This document shows, piece after piece, positions 30,667 through 41,800 of a stretch of 64,000 nt of DNA. The position numbers and the translations under genes are program-made. Each line of letters opens with the position of its first letter. Positions within the stretch are counted from its first letter, which is position 1. Where the stretch lies: positions 1 through 64,000 of the forward strand of contig JAPOST010000081.1 in NCBI GenBank assembly GCA_026709535.1, given 5' to 3'. This DNA comes from Rhodospirillaceae bacterium. GTDB taxonomy: Bacteria; Pseudomonadota; Alphaproteobacteria; Bin65. Below the pieces are notes generated by a model that saw only the letters and a list, made by a program, of their open reading frames with translations, ran no database searches and had not been told where the DNA came from.

Positions 30667-32067
30667 TTACTGGAGCACATCATCAATCCGGCTGATGCTT
30701 TCCGTTTTTCCAAAGACTCCAAGGACTTCAAAGATGCCTGGCGATACCGTGCCGCCCGTCAGCGCTACCCTCAAGGGCTGGGCAATCTTGCCCAATTTCT
30801 CGCCAGCGTCGTTGGCTGCCGTGCGCAGTGCCGCCTCGGCGGCGTTCTCCGACCATCTCTCGACGGCTGCCAAAGCCTCGCGCGCCAAGGCCAACTTGGC
30901 CTTGGCCTCGCTGTCCAGCAGCTTGATCGCGTTGTCGTCCGGCTCCAGTGGCCGCTCGCGACAGTAGAGCAGCGCAATTTCCGACAGCTCCAGCAGGGTC
31001 TTTGCCCGTCCCTTCAACCCAGGCAGACCAGCCGCAAGCCGGTCCCGCTGTTTGCCAGTCAGTGCCCGACCTAGCCGGTCCGCAATCAGCGGCATCACCT
31101 TCTCAATCAGTCGTGTGTCGTCCATCTCCTTGAGATAGTGGGCACTGAGGCTGGTCAACTTGACGAGGTCAAAGCGGGATGGCGACTTGCCGATATCGCC
31201 GATTTCGAACCAGCCGGAGGCTTGCTCGATGGAGAAGATTTCATCATCTCCATGGCTCCAGCCCAATCGTGCGAGGTAGTTGCACACGGCTTCTGGCGGA
31301 AACCCCCTGTCGCGGTAGGCGTCAATGCCCAGCGCCCCGTGCCGCTTCGACATCTTCGCGCCGTCCGGGCCGAGAATCAGCGGGATGTGGGCAAAGGCGG
31401 GCAATTCCCAACCCATTGCCAGATACAGCTGTTTCTGCCGGATCGCGTTGGTCAGATGATCGTCTCCACGAACTACATGGGTGATCGCCATGTCGTGATC
31501 ATCGACTACCACGGACAGCATGTAGGTCGGCGATCCGTCCGCGCGAAGCAGCACCATATCGTCCAATTGATCGTTCTGGACAGTGACTGCGCCCTGGACG
31601 ATGTCCTCCACTACTGTTTGTCCCTTGAGCGGGGCCTTGAAGCGTATCACCGGCGCAACACCCCTTGGCGCCTCCGACGGGTCCCGATCACGCCATTTCC
31701 CGTCGTAAAGCCGCCCGCTACCGCGCTTGCGGGCGGCTTGGCGCATCACTGCCAGTTCCTCGGGGCTGCAATAGCAACGGTAAGCCTTGCCTTTGCTCAG
31801 CAGCGCTTGCGCAATGTCGACGTGTCGGTCCGCTCGAGTCGACTGGTAAACCGGTTCGCCATCCCATTCCAAGCCCAGCCAGCGCAAACCGTTGAAAATA
31901 GCGCGTTTGGCCTCCTCGGTGGAGCGCGTCCGATCAGTATCCTCAATCCGCAGCATAAACCGCCCGCCATGCTTCCGCGCATACAGATAGTTGAACAGCG
32001 CCGTCCGGGCGCCGCCGATATGAAGGAACCCCGTCGGCGAAGGAGCGAAACGAGTAACAACAGTCAT
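30667..32067 (-). CDS. gltX: Glutamyl-tRNA synthetase
   Basis: VTRFAPSPTGFLHIGGARTALFNYLYARKHGG (HIGH), KMSKRHG (KMSKS-like). Confidence 0.95.
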   Translation of the reverse strand: MTVVTRFAPSPTGFLHIGGARTALFNYLYARKHGGRFMLRIEDTDRTRSTEEAKRAIFNGLRWLGLEWDGEPVYQSTRADRHVDIAQALLSKGKAYRCYCSPEELAVMRQAARKRGSGRLYDGKWRDRDPSEAPRGVAPVIRFKAPLKGQTVVEDIVQGAVTVQNDQLDDMVLLRADGSPTYMLSVVVDDHDMAITHVVRGDDHLTNAIRQKQLYLAMGWELPAFAHIPLILGPDGAKMSKRHGALGIDAYRDRGFPPEAVCNYLARLGWSHGDDEIFSIEQASGWFEIGDIGKSPSRFDLVKLTSLSAHYLKEMDDTRLIEKVMPLIADRLGRALTGKQRDRLAAGLPGLKGRAKTLLELSEIALLYCRERPLEPDDNAIKLLDSEAKAKLALAREALAAVERWSENAAEAALRTAANDAGEKLGKIAQPLRVALTGGTVSPGIFEVLGVFGKTESISRIDDVLQ

Positions 32068-32559
32068 GGGACCATCATGCAGATTTCCGGAAAGGGCCGA
32101 ACACGGCGCAATCCTTTCGGTGTCGGGCGACGTTTGTCGACTTGGGCAAGGTCATATCCCGGCAGGATATAACACGGAAAATGCCGCGGCGCACTCTTTG
32201 GCGACTGAACGAGCGAATGATCAGCCGAGCGCCGGCGGCGGTCAAAAGCCCTGTCGGATGGCCATGATAACCGATCAGCAAACATCGGCAGCTTTGCCGA
32301 TTCGTCTATTGAACCAGCGTGCGCTGCTTCGTTATCATCGCTCCGGATATTGTACAACAGCGGTCAGCGGGCATCCTTGAACGTCTGCACGGCCATGTTG
32401 TCTGCTTGATTTACGCATCGCTTTCTGGCGAAGCTCCGGAGAACACCAAATCGTGGAAGGCTAGGCGGGCGACCGGTCAAGCTGCCGTCCATCAAGGCGC
32501 ACGCCTTCTTGTGTCATACTGCATTTACTTTATGCCGACTTCACGAGTATGGAGGGGCC

Positions 32560-32946
32560 ATGCGCAAACTCATCTCCTCCGGCTCTCGGTTGGAAGCCGA
32601 CTACGCCTATTCCCGCGCAGTCGTTGACGGGGACTGGGTGTTTGTCGCTGGTACTACCGGCATGAATTACTCCGAAGGCACCATCTCGGATGATGTCGTG
32701 GAGCAGGCCGAACAGGCCTTTCGAAATATCGAACAGGTTCTGAAGGAATCCGAAGCGTCAATCAACGATACGGTACGGGTGCAGTATACGCTGACAGATT
32801 CAGCCGACATGCAGCGCCTGATGCCCGTAATGCATGAATGGTTTGGGGTTGCCCGGCCAGCCGCGACGGCGGTAATCGCGCAACTGATCGACCCGCGAAT
32901 GAAAATCGAGATCGAAGTAACTGTACGAAAAAGGAATATCCGATGA
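32560..32946 (+). CDS. RidA family protein
   Basis: SRAVVDGDWVFVAGTTG...QAEQAFRNIEQVLKESEAS...RPAATAVIAQLIDPRMKIEIEVTV; Met at 32560. Confidence 0.85.
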   Translation: MRKLISSGSRLEADYAYSRAVVDGDWVFVAGTTGMNYSEGTISDDVVEQAEQAFRNIEQVLKESEASINDTVRVQYTLTDSADMQRLMPVMHEWFGVARPAATAVIAQLIDPRMKIEIEVTVRKRNIR

Positions 32947-33623
32947 CCAATGTCCTGATCACCGGCGCCGGTCGTGGCATCGGCCTGGAACTTGCACGAC
33001 GTTTCCTTGCGGCTGGCGCGCGGGTCAACGCCACTGTCCGAGACATGGCAAAGGCGGATAGCCTTCGCTCTCTTGGCAACATGGTGACGATCAATGTCTG
33101 CGATGTCACATCCGATGCCGATGTCTCGGCTCTTGCTGAAGGTTTGGCCGACAAGCCCATTGATGTTCTGATCAATAATGCAGGTATCCTGTTGAACCGG
33201 GGCGAAGCATTTGGAAACATTGACTTGGAGGCATTCGAGGAAGTCCTGCGAGTCAATACCATCGCTCCAATTCGGGTGGCGCAAGCCTTCGCCGACAACG
33301 TCGCCGCTTCGTCGAAGAAGTTGATCGTCAATGTCTCCAGTCGGATGGGCAGCATCGGCGAGGGTGGGGTCGCCGCGTATTCCTATCGGGCGTCCAAAGC
33401 AGCACTGAACATGGCGATGACGACCATCGCGAAAGACCTTGAAGGGCAGGGCGTGACTGTTATTGTGGTCCACCCTGGTTGGGTTCGAACGGATATGGGA
33501 GGTTCATCGGCGTCGCTTTCAGTCGAAGAAAGCGTGGATGGATTGATGCATGTGATTGACAGCGTAAGCATGGTCGATACCGGGAGCTTCTTCAACTATG
33601 ACGGCACGTCGATTCAATGGTGA
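32943..33623 (+). CDS. SDR family oxidoreductase
   Basis: VLITGAGRGIGLELARRF, NNAG, YRASKAALNMA; ATGA overlap with RidA gene. Confidence 0.9.
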   Translation: MTNVLITGAGRGIGLELARRFLAAGARVNATVRDMAKADSLRSLGNMVTINVCDVTSDADVSALAEGLADKPIDVLINNAGILLNRGEAFGNIDLEAFEEVLRVNTIAPIRVAQAFADNVAASSKKLIVNVSSRMGSIGEGGVAAYSYRASKAALNMAMTTIAKDLEGQGVTVIVVHPGWVRTDMGGSSASLSVEESVDGLMHVIDSVSMVDTGSFFNYDGTSIQW

Positions 33624-34234
33624 GCACATGATTCAGTCTGTCTTGATCACTAACGACAACAAGGATATCGGACCGCCTTGGGTCGGCCCGAAAACCGGTT
33701 GCACAAGATCACGCCTGCCTTGGTATCGGGTAGCCAATTCAAGCCGGGTTGTGTATTTTCGTGTCTGTCTCTGACCCCAAAAACATGGCGGTTGTCACGA
33801 TGGCCTTGCCGGCAGCGGCACTTTGGGAAGCGAAAGTCTGCCGGATCTGTTGCTGACAGTGCCAACAGAATGTCGTGATGCGCTGCTGACACGGACATTC
33901 TGACGATTCCGAACATTAACAGCAATATCCCTTGATCCAGTTGTGAAAATATCCGAGCCAGCGCCGCCGTCTCATGAGGCCCATCACCCTTGAACCGCAA
34001 GAAAACGACACCTTTGCCGAAAACGTCTCAGACAGTCAGAAGATATCCGGTGAAAATCCGGCCCAGGACATGTTCGCGTTTGCCGGGTTTCTGAGAGCGC
34101 TGGTGACGTCAGGATGATTGCCAGCCAAGGTATCACGGCCTCACGATTATGGCGGTGATTTGCAGCCGTTGAATGGTTCTGTGAGTGATCGGTGTTGGAC
34201 TGAAGTCAAATGAGCATCTGATCGGAGTCTCCGC

Positions 34235-35452
34235 TTGACTGCCCGAGCCGCAACCAATCATGCCGAATTTCCGCAATACAAGCGGAATATCAGCCTTCTT
34301 TTCGTCTGCTGGGCGCTCGCCAGCACCTCCATGATGCTTGTCGTAACGGTGACTGCACTGGTAGGGGCCAGTCTGGCTGAGAACAAGGCATTGATGGCGC
34401 TGCCGATCGCGATCCAGTGGTACGGCTCAGCCTTTTTTACCGTCCCCGCCAGCTTCATCATGGTGCGGGTCGGGCGCCGCAATGGCTTCCTGCTGGCAGC
34501 GGGATGCATGTGTATAGGCTCCGGCCTGGCCATACTGGCAATCTTTGAGGGTAGTTTTCCTCTCTATTGTCTGGCCAGTTTGCTGGTCGGATTTGCCACC
34601 GGCTTTCAGTGGTACTACAGGTTTGCGGCAGCTGAGGTGGTGCCGGAATCTTTCCGCAGCAGGGCTATTTCGCTGGTCTTGGCCGGTGGCGTGGTCGCGG
34701 CCATCATTGGTCCGACTCTCGCACTTTACTCCGTCGATTGGCTGGCGCCGGTGATGTTGGCCGGCGCCTACGTTGCCGTGATTGGTCTGCAGTTTGTGAT
34801 CATGCTGATCATGCTGATGGTCAATATTGCGAAGCCGCCGAAAATGGCGCTGCGTGGAGGCCGGCCGCTGATGGAAATCGCCAAGCAGCCAAAGTTCATG
34901 CTGGCGGTGGCGGGTGGCGTCATCGGCTACGGCATCATGGTGCTCCTGATGTCGATCACGCCCAAGGCCATGGAGATGTGTGGACTGGACTTTGCCGAAG
35001 CGACCCAGGTGATTCAGTGGCATGTTCTGGGAATGTACGTACCAGCTTTCTTCACCGGTCATCTGATCAAGAAGTTCGGGCCACAACGTATCATGCTTGC
35101 AGGCGGCATGCTGAATGTCGCCTGTCTGATCATCGCAATGTCCGGTATCGCCTTCGAGAACTTTCTGGTAGCTCTCCTGCTGCTGGGCGTTGGCTGGAAT
35201 TTCCTCTATACAGGGGCGACGACCCTCCTGACGGAAACCTACACGGTCGCAGAGCGCGCCAAGACCCAAGCGTTGAATGAGTTTCTGGTATTCACTTTCG
35301 TGGCGACGGCGACCTTCTTTTCTGGCGTGACGCTACAATACTACGGCTGGCAAAATCTGGCGATCGGCGTCCTGCCGCTTCTGTTGATCGTACTGGCGGC
35401 TACTGTATGGATCATGATGTTTTCAAACCGCCGCGCGCAAGCAAGTAGCTGA
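34235..35452 (+). CDS. MFS transporter
   Basis: 12-TM-like hydrophobicity, RVGRRNGFLLAAG loop 2-3 motif; TTG start. Confidence 0.83.
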   Translation: MTARAATNHAEFPQYKRNISLLFVCWALASTSMMLVVTVTALVGASLAENKALMALPIAIQWYGSAFFTVPASFIMVRVGRRNGFLLAAGCMCIGSGLAILAIFEGSFPLYCLASLLVGFATGFQWYYRFAAAEVVPESFRSRAISLVLAGGVVAAIIGPTLALYSVDWLAPVMLAGAYVAVIGLQFVIMLIMLMVNIAKPPKMALRGGRPLMEIAKQPKFMLAVAGGVIGYGIMVLLMSITPKAMEMCGLDFAEATQVIQWHVLGMYVPAFFTGHLIKKFGPQRIMLAGGMLNVACLIIAMSGIAFENFLVALLLLGVGWNFLYTGATTLLTETYTVAERAKTQALNEFLVFTFVATATFFSGVTLQYYGWQNLAIGVLPLLLIVLAATVWIMMFSNRRAQASS

Positions 35453-35715
35453 AAATCATCCGCTTCTAGCCATGATCCGCGTCGTTGATTGCTGTGCGCG
35501 GTAGCTTGTTCAGTTGCCATCCTCTCGCAAATGATGAAATGGGCGCCCCTTAGGACGGTATCGCGAGGTGCCAAGTTGATGGTGTCGCAAATACTAGGAA
35601 AGGAAAGAGTGCGTCTACTCTCCATCGCTAAATCCCCTTTTCCAGACCGGTTTTTCTTGAGAATTTCAACCAGAAGAAATTAACTAAAAAAAGTAATTAT
35701 ATCAATGTTTTATGA

Positions 35716-38700
35716 TCAAGTTTCTCGATCTTCTTCATCAATGACGATACGAAGGTCCGCGATGTGCGTGTTGGTGAAGTATACGCTCACCGGTCGATCA
35801 GCGAGAGTGAGTGCTAATTCATTTCCATCAAGGGCAAGAAACAAATCCTTCATGCCCTCTTTTGAGGCGTTGGCATGCCTGAACATCGCCGCGTGATTGG
35901 GGCATAGTGCGAGGTAGTTCTGGAAGTGGTGCCTTTTGAGCTCGGGCAGAAACTCGACTGCTTCGAAATAATAGCGTCCATCGGCGAGCTTAAAGGGTAG
36001 TCGGATCCGACACGCTTGGCAGATCGTTTCGCCATCCGTATTGGTATAGAGATCGCGAAGGTAGGGATCGGTATTTTCCTTCTTGACCGCGTCTCGGTCC
36101 ACCGAGACTGACCGTTGACGCTTCTCTTTACTGCGCCCGGGTGCTTTACGAGCTTTCTTTCGAAACGATTCCGCTCTTCGGTCAGGGTTGCGCGGTTCGT
36201 GCGTTGGCAGGCTGGCGGGGCTGGTGTGCTCTGCAAGGATTTTCTGACGGGTGTCGCGTGACAGTTCGGCAAATCGTCTCCCGTCGGCAAGGGCAGCTTC
36301 ATCAGTAAATCCGAGTTCGTCAGCAATATACTGGGTTCTGCGATGTTGTGCGGCGCGTTCTTCGGTTTCCGCGCCGAAGTGGATGGCAGCAAGCCAGGGC
36401 CAGTCGGGATCGAATGGAAAGTCGTCCGGCAGCAGATCTCTCGCGGCCTTGGCGGGGCGAACGAATTCGTTGTCCCGCTGCGGAATCCAGACGGCGTTGC
36501 GCAACTGGTGAACGAGCTGGGATTCGGCGTCGCGCGGGCAGTTGGATCGATTGCGCCGATAGATCGCTTTCAGGACGGTTTCGTCGTCCGATTTGTCTGA
36601 AAGAGTATTCCAGACGAGACGGGAAAGTGCCAGGCTCGGTGTATCGAACAAGACTTGTAGCCTGTGGATCTTGAAGTCGCAGTCGATCCCCGTTTGAGTC
36701 CACATTGACCCCGGGGCGCTATGCAAGTGAGCCCTCTCGGGATTGTCGGAGCAACTGACAGGTGTGATCTTAAGGCGGTCGGCTACGCCGCATGTCTGGG
36801 CGAAGGAGACGAGTTTTGCCGAAAAGTCGATCGTCCGGTAACTGTCGGATAATGCGACTCGATCTGCATCCGCTGCGAGCGGTCCGTAGTAGGCTTCCAA
36901 ACCGGTTTCGATGTGGGGAGAATCGAGGTAGAGGCTGCTCGGTTGATACCAGAGACGGTCCGCCCCCTGAAGGATAAAAAAGTCCACGAAGATGTCGCTT
37001 GCGCTCTTGTTCTTTTCGACGAGCGAGATGAAGCGCCGTAGGTCGGATACATAGATATTCCAGGAAGGGATGCCTTCGGGGTCCGCGTAGCGCCGTTCGA
37101 GGATAGCCTTGATCTGTTCGCGTTCTCCCACTTCGCTGACGCCGATGCCCTCCAGAAACGCCCGGGCGTGTTTCTGCTCGGTCTTGGTTCCTCCACCTGC
37201 GTACGTGTCTTTCGCCACGCGAGGATGGATGGAGTCTTCGCGTGTCTCCAGGGTAGGGAAATAGCATTCGCTGCCTGTTCCGTATTGGCCGTCCGAGCGT
37301 CTTACGATGCAGATCTGATTGAATCGATCGAGATCATCTCCCATCTCCCGGTGAAAGAGCGCATACAGTGCACGGTGCCACCCCGGCGGCTTTTGGCGCA
37401 TCCAGTCGAGAAATTGTTGATCGGGTGCATGCTTCCAATCCCGTGTTGCGCAGCAAAACCGTCGCCGGTTGGAGAAACGCTCGTCCAGCGTTTTCACGAA
37501 TTTTTCTACCCCCCATTCCTCGATATCGAGATCGCTCAGGAAACGATCGACCCGGTTGTTCCTTTGCGTGGCTGCGATTGCCCAATCGCGTTGGTCATCG
37601 TCGCTATCGGTCAGGAAGCGGATATCCTCGCCGTCAAGCAGGTTCTTCAATCCAGCCTCAGCCTGCAGCAGGAGACCGGCCGGCGCATGGCCGCTGGTAT
37701 GCTTTGGCGTCAGCGGCTCTTGATTCATCGCTTCAAAGATGGCGTCCCGAATCGGCGCATACGGAGCCGGAATTTCGTCGTGACTGTTCGGCAAGACGTC
37801 CAGAAACTCGCGGTCGAGCAATCCGTAGTCGCAGATAGTGAATAGCGACTGCGCCGCGAGTTTTGCAAGCTGCTGGAATAGTGGTTTATTCGTCGGCGTT
37901 TCCTTGATGCTAGAACGGCTAAGTTCCGGAACGAAGGGAGCATGGAGATGGAAGTGCAGGTATGAGGTCTCTTTGGCTGCAGTGAAGTAGACCGCAACGC
38001 GTCCCGGTTTAGCCGGAACAATGCGGAACTGTTCGGCGAAACGTCCGCGTGTATCAGGCAACTGCTCTCGGAACCGCGGCTCGAGTTCGAACGCGATGGC
38101 GATGTGCTGGTGTTCCAGCCCGTCGACTGGTTCGCGGAAGCGGAGGAAATGCGAGCTATCGGTCCGTCCGCCGTCGATCTCGCGAAGAATCTCCAAGTGG
38201 TGATCCGAATGCGGAATTCGGAGCAGCCGGCCTTCGCGGCCACCGTCAATTCGCCACTGAATCTCTTCGAGGTGGGACAGGAACAGCAGGGTGTTGTCGG
38301 ATATCTCCTCCAGACCGGCTTGGATCTCGGTGACAGCTTGATCTTGCGGCTTCTTCCCGGAATTGAAGGGGAATTCAAATCGCGTGCGCTCACCTAGCTC
38401 CGAATGCGACGGAATCTCCGAGGGGAGCACCATTTCGGAAATAGCAAAGGAATAGCTTGGTGACCAGATGCGCGGCGTGTCCGTGTAGGGGAATACGGCC
38501 TTGAAGCCGATGCCGAAGCGGCCGATCTGCTCCTCGTCCTGGGCTTTGGTGCCTTCGCCAATATCGGTAATGCCCCTTATGTCCTGTTCGTCGAAAGTTC
38601 GTCCGTTATGCTCGAAGACTAGTCTGTCCGAGGAAAGGATGAAGGCTACCGCTGACGCCTGCGTGTCCTCGGCGTTCTGAAGCAACTCGTAGATGAAATG

Positions 38701-38808
38701 CGCGTTATCGGGATACAGATCCTCCACGATTCGCCGAATTCCGGCATGGTTTTTCAGGACTCGAGCTAGATCCTTTCTGTCACGGTGAACCCGCTCGATC
38801 ACGCTCAT
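35716..38808 (-). CDS. Sacsin-like GHKL (Hsp90-type) ATPase with C-terminal HNH-like Cys/His module
   Basis: 1030 aa; Bergerat-fold motifs YELLQNAEDTQ (N box), DIGEGT (G1), GRFGIGFKAVF (G2); C-terminus CQAC-(x36)-CPNHAAMF resembling an HNH/zinc finger. Confidence 0.8.
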   Translation of the reverse strand: MSVIERVHRDRKDLARVLKNHAGIRRIVEDLYPDNAHFIYELLQNAEDTQASAVAFILSSDRLVFEHNGRTFDEQDIRGITDIGEGTKAQDEEQIGRFGIGFKAVFPYTDTPRIWSPSYSFAISEMVLPSEIPSHSELGERTRFEFPFNSGKKPQDQAVTEIQAGLEEISDNTLLFLSHLEEIQWRIDGGREGRLLRIPHSDHHLEILREIDGGRTDSSHFLRFREPVDGLEHQHIAIAFELEPRFREQLPDTRGRFAEQFRIVPAKPGRVAVYFTAAKETSYLHFHLHAPFVPELSRSSIKETPTNKPLFQQLAKLAAQSLFTICDYGLLDREFLDVLPNSHDEIPAPYAPIRDAIFEAMNQEPLTPKHTSGHAPAGLLLQAEAGLKNLLDGEDIRFLTDSDDDQRDWAIAATQRNNRVDRFLSDLDIEEWGVEKFVKTLDERFSNRRRFCCATRDWKHAPDQQFLDWMRQKPPGWHRALYALFHREMGDDLDRFNQICIVRRSDGQYGTGSECYFPTLETREDSIHPRVAKDTYAGGGTKTEQKHARAFLEGIGVSEVGEREQIKAILERRYADPEGIPSWNIYVSDLRRFISLVEKNKSASDIFVDFFILQGADRLWYQPSSLYLDSPHIETGLEAYYGPLAADADRVALSDSYRTIDFSAKLVSFAQTCGVADRLKITPVSCSDNPERAHLHSAPGSMWTQTGIDCDFKIHRLQVLFDTPSLALSRLVWNTLSDKSDDETVLKAIYRRNRSNCPRDAESQLVHQLRNAVWIPQRDNEFVRPAKAARDLLPDDFPFDPDWPWLAAIHFGAETEERAAQHRRTQYIADELGFTDEAALADGRRFAELSRDTRQKILAEHTSPASLPTHEPRNPDRRAESFRKKARKAPGRSKEKRQRSVSVDRDAVKKENTDPYLRDLYTNTDGETICQACRIRLPFKLADGRYYFEAVEFLPELKRHHFQNYLALCPNHAAMFRHANASKEGMKDLFLALDGNELALTLADRPVSVYFTNTHIADLRIVIDEEDRET

Positions 38809-41800
38809 TCTGTGTCGCTCCCGGTCACCTCAAGGACGCCTTCGACGACCAGGGTGGTGTGAATGTCGGCGCTGTCCGCCAGTCTCTGTAGATCTTCAAT
38901 CCGCCGCTCATAGTCATAGTTGGCGCGCGCCAGTTCGCCCTCCTTCATTCGGCGGATATTCTCGTTGGTTGCGCTGTCGATCTGGTCCTCCAGCAGCTTG
39001 CAGCGGGCTTGATGACTGACTGTGAAGCTCTGTTCCCGGTACTGGACAAGATCACGGTTTTCGGCCATGTGGTTTGCTCGCGCTGCTCGCCACAGTTCGT
39101 GATGCCGCTCGTCAAGAGCATCTATCTCGGCAGCATCGGGCGTTTCGGCAGGAGCATCAGCAGCCTTTTCCAGAAGAGACATCACAGTGCCATCAAGCTT
39201 CGAATCCGAGGCTACGGCCACGAGAGAGTCGTCGGGCCGGACGCCGACTTTGCGCCACTGGTATACGGCGAAAGGGTAGTCACCCTTTGGGACTGCCTTG
39301 CTCGCTACGGTCAGATTGACTTGCACAGCATCCGAGCGTTCAAGATGCCGGGCCGCTTGGCGAACGAGGGGATGAAGAACGTTGAGATGGACAGCCCTCT
39401 GCTCCGTAGCGGCGGTTTCCTGGTCGAACGTGACAGATAGCAACGGCTCGGCGCCCCTAAGCCACCTTTCCCACTGTCGGGCCACAGGATCAGTGGAGCG
39501 AGGCAGTCGGCGGAAGTCGTCCAGAAGTCTGGTGCGCAGTTGCTGGCCTAGTCTCAGCGTTTTGAGCGGCCTATCGCCCATGAGAAATCCGCCGCCGGTG
39601 TTGGAAATACTGGACAAGTAGCGGGAGACGCACCGTTGCAGGGCTTCAGGAGAGAGCCAGAAATTCTCGGCCTCCGCTATCTCCTCGCGCCAGGACTGGT
39701 TGGGGACCGCTAGGCCGAACAGCTCCGCCTGCTTCTCTTCCAGTGCGGTCTCTTCCTGGACTTGGCGGATCTTGTTGTCGCCGAGTTGCTGTAGCCGTTC
39801 GGCGCGCTGTTCCGACGTGAGCGTGAAGCTCTCGGCGATGTTGTGTATCTCCCGCGTGATCTCGCCGAGGATTTCCTCGCTGCCGCCGACTGCATGGTGG
39901 AACACACCGATGCGCATCAAGCAGCGTTCATAGATATCGGCATCGACCGTACCCGGTGTGATAAGGTTGACGATCGCTACGCTCTCGCTCTGCTGGCCGT
40001 AACGGTCGATACGGCCGATGCGCTGCTCAATACGCATGGGATTCCACGGCAGGTCGTAGTTGATCAGCAGGTCGCAAAATTGAAAGTCGAGGCCTTCACC
40101 GCCGACCTCTGAGGAAAGCAACACGTCCAACGCCTCCGGATCGTCCTTGGGCAGGGCGAAACGGTGGCGCAACTCTGAGCGCTGCTCATCGGGGATGCCG
40201 CCGTGCACTAATCCGTAGCGCAGCCCCGCGTGCGCAACGTGATTCTCGATATACGCGAGCGTGTGCCGGAAGGTACTGAAGGCCAGAGCCTTGTTGTTGG
40301 CCATCCGGTGTTTGTCCTGCAAGACCTTGACGAATGCCTGCACCTTGGGATCGACGGAATCGAGATTGTCGGCCATGTCCAGCAGCGCTTGGATATCGGC
40401 CCGGATTTCCGCAAGGAACTCGCCGTCGACGGAGGTTTCGCTGTCGATGTCGTCCGTCGCTTCGAGACTATCGAGCCTTCCGGCGAGTATGTCGCGCAGG
40501 AGAGGGGCGAGGCCGTAGAGACAGCTTGCTGCCTGACGACGGATCGTGGTCATCATGAACTTGACGTTCTGCTCGCCGTGAACACGTGCTAGGATGCGGC
40601 TCACGACGTCGAGCAGGCCGTCATGCAACTGACGCTGGTCGGGTGTGAACTCCACCGTGAGCGTTTCGGGTTGGCGGGTCGTGAACTCGCCAATATCGCG
40701 CCGACGAGTCCGGTTGATCATGGGGCTGAAGGTGTAGAGTTCCTCAAGCGATCGGACGAGACGGACGCGGTCCTTGTCATCAATCCTTTCTTCCGCCAGT
40801 TGGTCGTAAGCGTCCTGGAACGCGGGAGCCTCACGCAGGAACAGTCGGCCCCATTCGGTCTGCGCTGCCTCTTCCAAGCAGGAACGGGCCTCATTCCGCC
40901 AGCCCTTCTCAGCAGCGCGGCAATGGCCAACGGCGGCGTTAATGAACCCGTTGGGCGCAGCCATCTGCTCGAAGCTCGTCCGGTCGATGACAAGATCAGG
41001 GCGCAACACATTGAGCAAGGTGAATAGATCCTGGCTTCCCAGCTGAACCGGAGTGGCGGTAAGAAAGACGGCGGCTTGGGCGTTGTCGCAGAAATAGCGC
41101 ACGGCCTGGTGGAGGTATGTGTCCGCGTTGCGGATGTGATGCGCCTCATCGACGATCACGAGATCGAACCTGGGCGGCGGGTCGAGGGCAAGTAGGCCTT
41201 CGTCGGTTCGCGAACCTCTTCTGTCTCTGCCGAACAGGAGGTCAGAGTCGAACAGCGAGAACGGGACGATCACTCTCGAGTGCCGGTCGGGCCATTCGCC
41301 CTCGAGATGCGTTTCTCGCAAGCAGTGACGCAGAGTTCGACCGTCGAGTGCCTCGAAATGTTCGTCGAAGCGCTTCATTTCCAGGAACCATTTGCGCTCG
41401 GAAACCAATGCCTTGGGGCAGATGATCAGCACCGAAGAAATGTCCATTCGAGCCCGCAACTCCCTGACTATGAGTCCGGCTTCGATGGTCTTGCCGACGC
41501 CGACCTCATCGGCAATCAGCAGGCGCGGGCGGTCGGCTCTGATCAATCTTAAGACGGGACGATATTGGTACGGCACGAATTGAACGCGCCCTGATCGAAG
41601 CGAATAGAGGTTGGCAGTAGACGGCGACAGCAAATGGAAACTGGTGATATAGGCTCGCAGGTCACGGGCGGTGAGCAAGGAGGGTTTGTCAGTCGTTTGG
41701 AACGGCTGAAGTTGGCTCTCGTAATAGGTCGCCTGACGATTGTGCTGAAACACTCGGTAGCGGGTCTCGGCGGCACCGGCTACGATACCGATGATCGGCA

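Noticed and set aside
31138-32172. 344-aa plus-strand ORF
   Set aside because: Antisense to gltX, whose family signature is unambiguous.
33624-34234. Coding gene in the gap between the SDR and MFS genes
   Set aside because: Only short, unconvincing ORFs on both strands; no family text recognised in any frame.
34427-35269. 280-aa minus-strand ORF
   Set aside because: Antisense shadow of the MFS transporter; His/Gln/Arg-rich artefact.
35453-35715. tRNA/att site flanking the HEPN-SNF2/GHKL cassette
   Set aside because: No tRNA or integrase gene adjacent and no obvious direct repeat pair found by eye, so a classical genomic-island insertion is not claimed.
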